Source: a virus. Taken from it: a DNA stretch of 21,847 nt. Below the pieces are notes generated by a model. It saw nothing but the letters and a program-made list of their open reading frames with translations, was not told where the DNA came from and searched no databases. Position 1 is the stretch's first letter. Every line of letters starts with the position of its first letter. Made by a program: the position numbers and the translations under genes. The stretch covers positions 1-21,847 of IMG/VR virus record IMGVR_UViG_3300030020_000113; one strand, written 5' to 3'. This document shows positions 15,299 to 21,847 of this stretch, one piece after another.

Positions 15299-15973
15299 AT
15301 GTCAGATAAAAAATTTACTCCACAAGAGGCGGCTGTTTTAGTTCTTAAAAAAGCCGAAGAACTCTATAAATCCTCTAGCCTAGCTAAAGGGGATTGGGCT
15401 AAAATTCATTCCAAATTGAAACGTGAAGGCTATTCTGAAGAGAGTGCCGACAAAATCGATGGCGCTATTAAAGCAAAAATGAATAAATCCGATGAACAAG
15501 GGCAAAATCCTGATGCAAAAGCAGATGCGGACCTTGGTGAAAAAGTAGAGCAAGATGTTCAGGAACATGAAGAGAAGAATTCAGATCCAGCACATGCAGA
15601 GCCACAAATGAGAGGTCACATTAAGCTGGCTAAGTTTATGGGACGCATGGAGCACAAAAAAGGTCAAAAGTCTAAAGAGATGGATAAAAGTGAAGAAGCT
15701 CGTAAAGGCGTACTCAGTGAAGATGCTTCTAAAATGAGTGGAAAAACCGGTAATGTTCGCGCAACAACTGAAAGCAATCAAAATCAAACTGGTATTAATC
15801 AAACCGGAAATAACGGTCGTAGTGGCGGAATGAGCGAAGCCGGAAATATGGTTCGCAATGCACAATTTTCTACTCCTAAAGGTGCGGCAGAAGCAAAACA
15901 AGGCGCTAAAAGTATTCATGAAGCTACTTTGAATCAAATTCATCAAATGTCAAAACCAAAGTTACCAGGATAA
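15299..15973 (+). CDS. Virion-associated protein with shared N-terminal module
   Basis: The product has 224 residues, with GGAG seven bases before the ATG. Residues 6-26 form a helical module nearly the same as in the 14217 product, ending in YKSS. Residues 28-65 contain DWAKIHSKLKREGYSEESA, a helical segment with a KIDGAIKAK tail, and a KSD at 63-65. The remainder is Glu/Asp/Asn/Gly-rich and probably disordered, with KSE at 130-132 and a Gln/Asn/Thr/Gly-rich stretch at 155-185. The C-terminus is helical. The build resembles a packaged or scaffold-associated protein. Its stop is four bases before the next gene. Function unknown. Confidence 0.72.
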   Translation: MSDKKFTPQEAAVLVLKKAEELYKSSSLAKGDWAKIHSKLKREGYSEESADKIDGAIKAKMNKSDEQGQNPDAKADADLGEKVEQDVQEHEEKNSDPAHAEPQMRGHIKLAKFMGRMEHKKGQKSKEMDKSEEARKGVLSEDASKMSGKTGNVRATTESNQNQTGINQTGNNGRSGGMSEAGNMVRNAQFSTPKGAAEAKQGAKSIHEATLNQIHQMSKPKLPG

Positions 15974-15977
15974 TAAG

Positions 15978-16259
15978 ATGGCTAAGGAAAAGAAACAACA
16001 AGAATTTAAATCAGACGAAATGAGCTTAGAAGAAGCCCGTCAATGGAGAACTTCGCTTTATAAGCCAACTCCAAAAGTTTTAAATGAAGATCAAAAGAGA
16101 GAAGCTTTTCGTATTTTTTGGGCCGCAAATAAATCCAAATATCAAAAAGCCAAATCTATTGAAAAAGCGCTTTGGCTACATTTAAAAGCAATCAATATGG
16201 ATACGCCAGAAAGTTTTGCTAATGGCTTAGCTCACTTCGGGCTTAAAAAGATTAAGTAA
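15978..16259 (+). CDS. Small conserved-type basic protein
   Basis: The protein has 93 residues and begins four bases after the previous stop. It is Lys-rich with a KSD at 11-13, an Arg/Trp-containing helix (EEARQWRTSLY), and a C-terminal helical block (REAFRIFWAANKSKY; EKALWLHLKAINM). The size, basic charge and position between the KSE-rich genes and the tail sheath suggest a small structural or assembly factor. No family is recognised. Confidence 0.72.
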   Translation: MAKEKKQQEFKSDEMSLEEARQWRTSLYKPTPKVLNEDQKREAFRIFWAANKSKYQKAKSIEKALWLHLKAINMDTPESFANGLAHFGLKKIK

Positions 16260-16274
16260 TAGGAGATATTAAAA

Positions 16275-18425
16275 ATGTCACAAAGAATTGTTACTCCGTG
16301 GTTAAACACAAATGTCCCAGGTGCCTATACCAACACTCAGGTGATTTCAAATGCATCTGGCTTGGCTACCTCAGGTGTCGTCCTCATCATGGGCGAAGCT
16401 AGTGCGGGTCCTGATTATACCGTTACAACATTAGCCAATAACTTTTTTGGTCCTTCTGCCTTAAATACCGTTAGAAGTATTTATGGTTCAGGTCCAATCG
16501 TTGATGGTTTCGCAGCTTTATGTGCTTCAAGCAATGATCCAGATATTACCGGTGCTCCATCTTCAATTTATATCTGTAAAACAAATAGAGGTCGTGAAGC
16601 ATCTGCTTTCATGTTGACCCATTCTGCTTCTACTTATGGGACATTAGTTGCTTCAAACTATGGATCCGGTGGAAATCAATATAGTTACACCACTACCGCA
16701 CTTCAAGCTGAAGTTGCTCCAACCATTACCGGAAATACTATCACTTCATACAGTGGTCTTTCTGGTGCTACTTTTACTGTTCGGGTAAATGGTGGTCCTT
16801 CCATAGTAATTACTCCTACAGGAACAATTACTAACGTTGCGACATTGGTAACTTCATTAAATGCTACTTTCACAGCAATGGCTACAACTTTAGTTGCTGC
16901 TCCTGGAACTGCTCCAAATACTGTTTCTATCAGTCTTCCAGCCGATGCTGCTGCTTATAGCGAAGGATTCGGAAAATCGTTTGAGTTAATCGATTCGACT
17001 CCAGGTGATTTGGCTGCATTAGGATTTTCTTCAGGTCTCTATACTTCTTCGGATGAACCAGCGGTTGAAGTTCAAATCGTTAATTCTAGCACTGGTCTTA
17101 ATGAGACTCTTAATATTTCTCCAGTAATCGCTCTTTCTATGGGCTATGAAGGAACAACTGCAACTGTTACCATTAATGCTACTACATTAACTACTACTGT
17201 AACTGGTGGAATTGGAGCAAATTTATCTATAGAATTAAATCAATTCACCACTATTGGTCAACTTGCGGCCTACATTAATTCTCAACCAGGTTATTCGGCT
17301 AGTTACAATTCTTCAGTAAATTCAAATCCTACTTCTGCTTTAGATCAAGTAACTGCTCTTGGGATCGCTTCTACCGCAGATGTTCAGCCAGGTCGTATCA
17401 AAAACTCTGTTGCTGCTTTCGAAGCCGCTCTCTCAACCTCTACTGCGGTTAACTTTACTTCAACGGCAGTTGCTGGTCTTCCAGATCCTGCTGCTCTTGC
17501 TTATCTTTCAGGTGGATTGCTCGGACCGACTCTCGCTGCTGATATCGTGAATGCAATTGCCCAATTTGCTGGAATTCAAGTGAACATTATTGTTCCTTTA
17601 TTTTCTCAAGATGCAACTGCTGACATCGCTGCTGGCAATACTTCTCCATCTTCTACCTATACGATTAATGCGATCAATGAATTGCTAAAATCTCATTGTA
17701 TTCAATATTCAACTCCTACTTTGAAACGCAATCGTACTGCAATTTTATCGATCAACGATACTTATGCAAATTGCAAAGTTCAAGCTCAAGAACTTGCAAG
17801 TTATCGTTGTGATTTGACTTGTCAGCAAGTTACACAAATTAACTCTTTGGGTAATAGTACCTTGTTCTTGCCTTGGTATGCTGCTTGTTTGGCTGCTGGG
17901 ATGCAGACTGCAGGTTTCTACAAATCAATTTGCAATCATTTGACGAACGCAATTTCGTTCCAAGATCCTGCTGGTTATAACTCTGGTGATCCAGATGATG
18001 TTTCTGATGCTTTGACTGCAGGACTTTTAGTTCTTGCTCAAAACACTTCAGGCATTCTTTGGGTATCAGATCAAACTACTTACGGACTCGACCAAAACTT
18101 TGTATACAATTCAATTCAATCAGTTTATCTTTCTGATATTTTATCTCTTGACTTGGCACAAAGTTTCCAAACTGCGATCGTTGGTAAGTCTGTAGCGGAC
18201 GTTTCTGCTGCTTCAGCTTTAAGTTTCCTGCAACAACGTTTTGATTATTACAAAAAACTGAAAATGACTACCACTTCAAGTGATGCGCCACTTGGATACA
18301 AGAATGCAAGTATCCAAATTACGGCTCCCTCAATGTATGTGAATGTGGAAGCAAAATTAACAACCAGCATTTACTTCGTAGCAATCAATCTTGCTCTTAG
18401 TGCAGTTACACAATCTGCTTCATAA
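16275..18425 (+). CDS. Contractile tail sheath protein
   Basis: The product has 716 residues, with AGGAG upstream. It begins like phage sheath proteins, with an N-terminal VPGAY motif (residues 14-18) and VVLIMGEASAGP, a pattern found where sheath subunits start to stack. Residues 100-350 are Thr/Ser/Ala-rich beta domains, probably surface insertions. The C-terminal half (from about 400) holds the conserved core: IVPLFSQDA, then HCIQYSTPTLKRNRTAILSIND, and a C-terminal extended strand VEAKLTTSIYFVAINL. In myoviruses the sheath contracts around the tube to drive injection. The immediate downstream gene is a tube-sized protein, the standard sheath-tube order. At 716 residues it is somewhat longer than T4 gp18, which the insertions explain. 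Confidence 0.92.
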   Translation: MSQRIVTPWLNTNVPGAYTNTQVISNASGLATSGVVLIMGEASAGPDYTVTTLANNFFGPSALNTVRSIYGSGPIVDGFAALCASSNDPDITGAPSSIYICKTNRGREASAFMLTHSASTYGTLVASNYGSGGNQYSYTTTALQAEVAPTITGNTITSYSGLSGATFTVRVNGGPSIVITPTGTITNVATLVTSLNATFTAMATTLVAAPGTAPNTVSISLPADAAAYSEGFGKSFELIDSTPGDLAALGFSSGLYTSSDEPAVEVQIVNSSTGLNETLNISPVIALSMGYEGTTATVTINATTLTTTVTGGIGANLSIELNQFTTIGQLAAYINSQPGYSASYNSSVNSNPTSALDQVTALGIASTADVQPGRIKNSVAAFEAALSTSTAVNFTSTAVAGLPDPAALAYLSGGLLGPTLAADIVNAIAQFAGIQVNIIVPLFSQDATADIAAGNTSPSSTYTINAINELLKSHCIQYSTPTLKRNRTAILSINDTYANCKVQAQELASYRCDLTCQQVTQINSLGNSTLFLPWYAACLAAGMQTAGFYKSICNHLTNAISFQDPAGYNSGDPDDVSDALTAGLLVLAQNTSGILWVSDQTTYGLDQNFVYNSIQSVYLSDILSLDLAQSFQTAIVGKSVADVSAASALSFLQQRFDYYKKLKMTTTSSDAPLGYKNASIQITAPSMYVNVEAKLTTSIYFVAINLALSAVTQSAS

Positions 18426-18446
18426 TAGATTTTAAGGAGATAGTTT

Positions 18447-18959
18447 ATGGCAATTATAGATGACAGTGGACGGGGCGGAATTTCCGCTGCAGCATCAAAA
18501 GTTATTACCGGTGGTCGATCAGTTGTATCGATTGACAATGGATCTGGACCAGTCGTAATTGGTATTTTTGATTCTTGTCAAATCAGTGAAAGTATTTCTT
18601 CTGAAGATATCCATCTTCTTGGACGTTATTCACCAGATGAAATTACTTTGGTAAGCTACAATGCAGTTAACGTTGCTTGTACAGGTTTTAGGGTTTATGG
18701 ATACGGAGTGAAAGCTCTTGGACAATTCCCTACCTTGAATCAATTACTTGGTTTGGGACCAGTTACAATTACCGTTGCTGACCGTGAAAACCCAACTGGA
18801 GCTTCTATGGCTACAATTATTGGATGTCTTCCTGATACCAATTCGAATAATTTTCAATCTCGTGCAACCAGCAAGATCAACCTTACCTATAAAGGTATCG
18901 CTGTTACTGATGAATCTGCTCCTAACGATTCTGAAGCAGGCGCAGTTTCTCTTCCTTAA
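18447..18959 (+). CDS. Tail tube protein
   Basis: This 170-residue protein has an AAGGAG site seven bases before the ATG and lies 21 bases after the sheath gene. Size, beta-rich sequence, low charge and position match myovirus tail tube subunits, which stack into the hollow tube inside the sheath. Features include an ISESISSEDIHLLGRYSPDE segment, where tube proteins often carry a loop, and a hydrophobic ATIIGCLPDTN strand. The gene is followed by a strong terminator. Recognition is by position and general character. Confidence 0.85.
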   Translation: MAIIDDSGRGGISAAASKVITGGRSVVSIDNGSGPVVIGIFDSCQISESISSEDIHLLGRYSPDEITLVSYNAVNVACTGFRVYGYGVKALGQFPTLNQLLGLGPVTITVADRENPTGASMATIIGCLPDTNSNNFQSRATSKINLTYKGIAVTDESAPNDSEAGAVSLP

Positions 18960-18985
18960 TCGGATATTAAAATATTTAATATTTA

Positions 18986-19018
18986 AGCTCCATATATTTA
19001 ATTATATGGGGCTTTTTT
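18986..19018 (+). terminator. Rho-independent terminator after the tail tube gene
   Basis: An 11-base-pair stem (18986-18996 with 19003-19013, one G-T wobble) encloses the 6-base loop TTTAAT and is followed by a run of T to 19018. It closely resembles the capsid-gene terminator at 2929, including CTCCATA on the left arm, GGGGC on the right arm, and the T-run followed by GT. Confidence 0.9.
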
Positions 19019-19042
19019 GTTGTAAGTCATTGTAATATGATA

Positions 19043-19050
19043 TAATCTTA
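19043..19050 (+). promoter_or_regulatory. YAATCTTA motif before HNH gene 3
   Basis: TAATCTTA, here inside TATAATCTTA, lies five bases before ATG 19056, with no ribosome binding site. TTGTTG at 19017-19022 is 18 bases upstream of TATAAT, so a sigma70-like reading is possible too. Confidence 0.55.
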
Positions 19051-19055
19051 GATAT

Positions 19056-19721
19056 ATGTCAATTGCTCACCCTAATTTAAAGACTTGTTCTAACAAAAAA
19101 TGTAATTTAGTAAAGCCACTATCGGAATTCGATAAGCTAAAGACTACGAAAGATGGATTGAATTCTTGGTGTAAAGAATGTTGTAGGATTTATAAATCAA
19201 TACATTATAAGAAAAACAAAGATGGAATCTTAAATAAAAATGCTATTTATCAACACGAAAATAAGAAAAGAATAAATTCCCAAAGGGCAGAATATCGCTT
19301 AAAAAACAAGGAAAAAATTGCCCTACAGCATCTAGAGTATCGCCTAAAAAATAAAGAAAAAATTGCTATAAAAAAAGCTGAATATATGTCAGTATATTAC
19401 GCTAAAAACAAGAAATTAATAGATAATAGAAACGCCACATATGATAGGCTTAATCAGGGCAGAAAAAACGCTAGGATCGCTAAACGTCGAGCTTTAAAGG
19501 TTGAAGCCACTCCTAAATGGTTAACGGCAGATCAATTAATGGAAATAGAGAATTTTTACATAAAAGCAAACGACTTAAGTAAAACTACCGGAATTTCTTA
19601 TCATGTAGACCATATTGTTCCTATTCAGGGTAAGAATATAAGAGGTCTTCATGTTCCTTGGAATCTGCAGATCTTAACGGGACACGAGAATGTCTCTAAA
19701 GGAAATAAGCTTATCTCTTAG
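19056..19721 (+). CDS. HNH homing endonuclease 3
   Basis: This 221-residue HNH endonuclease is a paralogue of the one at 3011. The N-terminal zinc site uses C11/C16 and C39/C42, with KDGLNSWCKEC between. The linker is extended and holds a tandem repeat of 15 residues (EYRLKNKEKIA plus four, at 79-93 and 94-108). The C-terminal core has ATPKWLT (151-157), YHVDHIVPI (H183, D185, H186), GLHVPWNL (N203) and HENVSKGNK (N212). It starts five bases after a YAATCTTA motif without a ribosome binding site and follows the tail tube terminator. Like HNH 1 it sits after a strong terminator and before a structural gene, as expected for a mobile intergenic cassette. Confidence 0.93.
   Translation: MSIAHPNLKTCSNKKCNLVKPLSEFDKLKTTKDGLNSWCKECCRIYKSIHYKKNKDGILNKNAIYQHENKKRINSQRAEYRLKNKEKIALQHLEYRLKNKEKIAIKKAEYMSVYYAKNKKLIDNRNATYDRLNQGRKNARIAKRRALKVEATPKWLTADQLMEIENFYIKANDLSKTTGISYHVDHIVPIQGKNIRGLHVPWNLQILTGHENVSKGNKLIS
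19290..19379 (+). repeat. Two tandem copies of a 45-base repeat in HNH gene 3
   Basis: Copies lie at 19290-19334 and 19335-19379. Both encode EYRLKNKEKIA followed by four variable residues. It lengthens the basic linker between zinc finger and nuclease core; base differences are mostly at third positions, so the copies are not very recent. Confidence 0.85.
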
Positions 19722-19723
19722 TC

Positions 19724-19731
19724 CAATCTTA
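19724..19731 (+). promoter_or_regulatory. YAATCTTA motif before the 19737 gene
   Basis: CAATCTTA followed by TAAAT lies five bases before ATG 19737, directly after the HNH gene 3 stop. No ribosome binding site is visible, so a leaderless or near-leaderless transcript is suggested. Confidence 0.55.
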
Positions 19732-19736
19732 TAAAT

Positions 19737-20096
19737 ATGGTTAATTTACCGAACGCATCAACTGCAAATACAGAATCTACAGCAACCAATACAGCTGATG
19801 TGGCTGCTGCCCAAAGCGAATTCATAGCTGCTACGACCGTTTTAATCAATCAGGCTATATCTAACGGTCTATTCCTTGTACAGCCAGTATTACCGCCTTT
19901 GGTGACTTCGGCCTACGTTAAGACTTATTTTACTAACTTGGGATATGCCGTACTTTTCCCAATTTATCCTGTATATGGCTACAATCCATCATTTGTGCCG
20001 GGATTTCCAGAAGTGCTCCCTCCAGGATACATAAACCCCTTCTTCGATCACGCTTATCCAGGCCCACCAAGAATTCAGATTTCCTGGACCTCTTAA
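19737..20096 (+). CDS. Hypothetical tail-region protein
   Basis: This 119-residue protein has an Ala/Thr/Asn-rich N-terminus (helical, 1-40) and a Pro/Tyr/Phe-rich C-terminal half (for example FPIYPVYGYNPSFVPGFPE). The many Pro and aromatic residues with few charges suggest an extended or fibrous structural segment. It starts five bases after a YAATCTTA motif with no ribosome binding site. No family is recognised; the place between tube and baseplate-like genes suggests a tail component. Confidence 0.7.
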   Translation: MVNLPNASTANTESTATNTADVAAAQSEFIAATTVLINQAISNGLFLVQPVLPPLVTSAYVKTYFTNLGYAVLFPIYPVYGYNPSFVPGFPEVLPPGYINPFFDHAYPGPPRIQISWTS

Positions 20097-20110
20097 CAAT
20101 TAATTACAAG

Positions 20111-20118
20111 CAATCTTA
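20111..20118 (+). promoter_or_regulatory. YAATCTTA motif before the 20172 gene
   Basis: CAATCTTA followed by ACT lies 53 bases before ATG 20172, whose own AAGGA ribosome binding site is at about 20158-20162. It is the most distant copy from its start codon. Confidence 0.45.
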
Positions 20119-20171
20119 ACTACATCAGCTTCATGGCATGGGTCATGATTCTAGGTTAAGGAAAATGGAAA

Positions 20172-21038
20172 ATGGCTACAGAACGCAATTATAATGCGGT
20201 TCCACCTGTATCGCTTACCGCAAATGGTAGCACAGAGGGTGTCGTACAAGTCGTTGATAGTTCAGGCTTTTATGTCCAGATGCAAGCCACGCTTGCAAAT
20301 AATACTCCTACCAAATTAACAGTTTATATCAAGAGAGTTGTGGATTCTACAACCTTGTGGGTTGGCGCTACAAAAGGTGGGATGGACCACAATGTAGACG
20401 TGAGCATGTTTACGACTGCTACACTATCCACCATTTCCGCTGCGGAACAGCCTAAACAAACAGTTCCCATGGAAGCTAGACTCCTAGCAACCTATGAAAA
20501 CGATCCTGTAGACGCCTGGAGAACGATTCCGGTAGATGAGTACGGGAATCACTACAATAACTCAAACCCTCTTCCTGTAGCCCTCGAAGGAAGCATAAGT
20601 ATAGGGGCCGTCTCTATTATCGAGGGTGGCAATACAATGACCGTCAACCCTGACGGGTCAATTAATGTAATTGTAGAAGCGGTCCCTAGCCCAAACTCAA
20701 CTGTTGTCAATACTTATAGCGAGGTAACTTTAGCAGGAGGAATTACCTCCTTTATAGTGAGTTACACTGTCCCAGCAGGCATGCAAGCAGTATTCCAAAG
20801 AGCTGCGTTTTCTGGAGAAAACATTGCCAGATACGATTTATTCATTAATGGGGCTGTACAGGCTACTGCCAGAACTAACTATGCTGGTGATTATACAGGG
20901 GAATTTAATTTTACTACTGGAAATGACTCAGGTTTAATTATCCCTGCTGGTCAAACTATACAGGTTCAGGTTTATAATTTTAGAGCTTCATCGGCCTCGT
21001 TTGAGGGTCGGATTCAAGTTCTAGTTCTTCCAGCTTAA
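20172..21038 (+). CDS. Putative tail/baseplate structural protein
   Basis: This 288-residue, almost all-beta protein has AAGGA nine bases before the ATG. The N-terminal 90 residues include SSGFYVQMQATLAN and KLTVYIKRVVDSTTLWVGAT, strand-turn patterns of virion proteins. A middle segment, NPLPVALEGSISIGAVSI and NPDGSINVIVEA, resembles the beta-rich linker modules common in phage tail proteins and similar to parts of the 21277 product. The C-terminal 100 residues (VSYTVPAGMQAVFQRAAF; IPAGQTIQVQVYNF) look like a compact beta domain that might bind a partner or a surface. Tail or baseplate location is inferred from position. Confidence 0.75.
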   Translation: MATERNYNAVPPVSLTANGSTEGVVQVVDSSGFYVQMQATLANNTPTKLTVYIKRVVDSTTLWVGATKGGMDHNVDVSMFTTATLSTISAAEQPKQTVPMEARLLATYENDPVDAWRTIPVDEYGNHYNNSNPLPVALEGSISIGAVSIIEGGNTMTVNPDGSINVIVEAVPSPNSTVVNTYSEVTLAGGITSFIVSYTVPAGMQAVFQRAAFSGENIARYDLFINGAVQATARTNYAGDYTGEFNFTTGNDSGLIIPAGQTIQVQVYNFRASSASFEGRIQVLVLPA

Positions 21039-21051
21039 AAACAAACAACTG

Positions 21052-21059
21052 CAATCTTT
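21052..21059 (+). promoter_or_regulatory. Variant motif (CAATCTTT) before the 21076 gene
   Basis: CAATCTTT followed by ATG-like bases lies 16 bases before ATG 21076. It differs from the other copies in the last base; the surrounding GCAATCTTTAT resembles the 8623 copy. Confidence 0.35.
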
Positions 21060-21075
21060 ATGAAAAGGCGATGCT

Positions 21076-21264
21076 ATGACTCCATATGAAATTAAAAAAT
21101 TACAAGTTGACTTAAAAAGAGTAATTTTGGGTAAAGAAGATCAAGAATTACGTGTACTTGAACTTCAAGATACTATTGCTAGAATTCAAAAAAGTATAGA
21201 TGTGTCTATTGCATCAGAAAAAGAATTAGAAGAAAAATTAAAGGCCGCTTTAGCAGCAGAATAA
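21076..21264 (+). CDS. Small coiled-coil protein
   Basis: The protein has 62 residues, with AAGGCG before the ATG. Nearly its whole length is a strongly amphipathic heptad pattern of Leu/Ile/Val and Lys/Glu (KKLQVDLKRVIL; VLELQDTIARIQKSID; EKELEEKLKAAL), so it should form a coiled coil. It lies between two beta-rich structural genes; a small tail chaperone or fibre-assembly factor is possible, but the function is not known. Confidence 0.75.
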   Translation: MTPYEIKKLQVDLKRVILGKEDQELRVLELQDTIARIQKSIDVSIASEKELEEKLKAALAAE

Positions 21265-21276
21265 TAGGAGATCTTT

Positions 21277-21847
21277 ATGTCAGATTACAGTAGTGAACTT
21301 CCAATTCGGTCGCAGTATCCAGGACAATCGCTTCCAGATGATGTTATTATTAAAATTGGAGACGGTACCAATCCAACAACTCAATTGGCTACGGTCCTTC
21401 CTGCTTCAACATCAGCAATTGCAACCAATACCGCACTTGTTGTGGCCTTCTCACCAAATTCTCCATTACCTGCAGGATCTGCAACTATCGGTTCTGTAAA
21501 CCAAGGAACTTCTCCATGGATTACTTCTGATTTAGCAGACGGTTCTGTTGCTCCTGGAACAGCCGGTACCAAATCAATGTTGGGTGGCTTAGTATATGAA
21601 TCAAGCGGTATCACTCTTACCAATGGTCAGCAAGCAGCATTGCAAGGTGACGCTTCTGGTAATTTAAAAGTAAATTTAGAAACTCCAATTCCTGCTGGTA
21701 GTAACACGATCGGTGCTGTTACTCAAGCTGGTGGTCCTTGGACTACGAATCTAACTGAAGTTGGTGGATCCGCAATTGCTTTAGGTCAGACTACAATGTC
21801 TGCATCTATTCCGGTTACCATTGCTTCTAATCAAAGTGCAATTCCTG
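21277..21847 (+). CDS. Repetitive tail/fibre-type structural protein, 3'-truncated
   Basis: The frame opens at ATG 21277 with AGGAG six bases upstream and stays open to the window edge (190 residues visible). The protein is Ala, Thr, Ser, Gly, Pro-rich and beta-like. It contains two copies of a pattern, PxPAGSxTIGxV followed by a PW and a Thr-rich stretch (about residues 65-92 and 136-163), and ends in the window with IPVTIASNQSAIP, a phrase typical of long repeat-built virion proteins. Full length is unknown. Its strength as a gene rests on the ribosome binding site, the open frame and the internal repeats. Confidence 0.85.
   Translation, partial: MSDYSSELPIRSQYPGQSLPDDVIIKIGDGTNPTTQLATVLPASTSAIATNTALVVAFSPNSPLPAGSATIGSVNQGTSPWITSDLADGSVAPGTAGTKSMLGGLVYESSGITLTNGQQAALQGDASGNLKVNLETPIPAGSNTIGAVTQAGGPWTTNLTEVGGSAIALGQTTMSASIPVTIASNQSAIP

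Noticed and set aside
15581-15946. 121-codon open frame on the minus strand
   Set aside because: It lies opposite the whole of a convincing plus-strand gene with a ribosome binding site, and its product has no recognisable features. It is a shadow of Lys/Glu-rich codons.
20129-20152. Short inverted repeat (TCATG ... CATGA) before the 20172 gene
   Set aside because: The stem is only five base pairs and no T-run follows, so it is neither a terminator nor a convincing regulatory hairpin.
1-21847. CRISPR array, tRNA genes, integrase or attachment sites
   Set aside because: I found no regularly spaced repeats, no cloverleaf sequence and no integrase-like product. The only tandem repeat seen is inside HNH gene 3.

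Overview
The window reads as part of the late, virion-building region of a tailed double-stranded DNA phage with a contractile tail (myovirus type). The anchors are an HK97-fold-like major capsid protein, a large tail sheath protein followed directly by a tail tube protein, and a dense one-directional series of structural genes with short gaps or small overlaps. The DNA is AT-rich, strong starts carry AGGAG-type ribosome binding sites, and I saw no host genes, tRNAs or rRNAs. The host cannot be named from this sequence.

Layout. 1-2960: end of a structural gene, an acidic scaffold-like protein, the major capsid protein with an Ig/FN3-like insertion, then a strong terminator. 2961-4272: an interruption made of an HNH endonuclease and a thymidylate kinase, the only minus-strand gene, with its own sigma70-like promoter. 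4273-9126: structural and unknown genes, including a two-domain protein joining a 2H phosphoesterase-like domain to a lytic-transglycosylase-like domain. 9098-12361: a zinc-ribbon protein and a long protein that starts with a GGDEF/Cas10-palm (mCpol-like) nucleotide-cyclase-type domain, carries five CxxC knuckles, and ends at a probable -1 ribosomal frameshift site. 12363-16259: neck or tail-completion candidates and two genes sharing an N-terminal module, with a frameshifted HNH gene between them. 16275-19018: tail sheath, tail tube, terminator. 19019-21847: a third HNH gene, then tail or baseplate-type structural genes; the last one runs off the window.

Several patterns cut across genes. 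An 8-base motif, YAATCTTA, sits in nine intergenic gaps, and four of these lie 5-7 bases before an ATG that lacks a ribosome binding site. This suggests a phage-specific promoter with near-leaderless transcripts. The peptide KSE (or KSD) recurs in many of the lysine-rich putative virion proteins but not in the sheath, tube, capsid, kinase or endonucleases, which could mark protease or packaging sites. The two abundant-protein genes (capsid and tube) end in near-identical hairpin terminators, each followed by an HNH gene.

The most interesting candidate is the presence, in one virion gene cluster, of a predicted cyclic-nucleotide-type polymerase (palm) domain and a predicted 2H phosphodiesterase. 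If both are packaged and delivered, the phage may carry its own second-messenger chemistry into the cell, for example to interfere with nucleotide-signal defences. That role is inference; the motifs are visible in the sequence.
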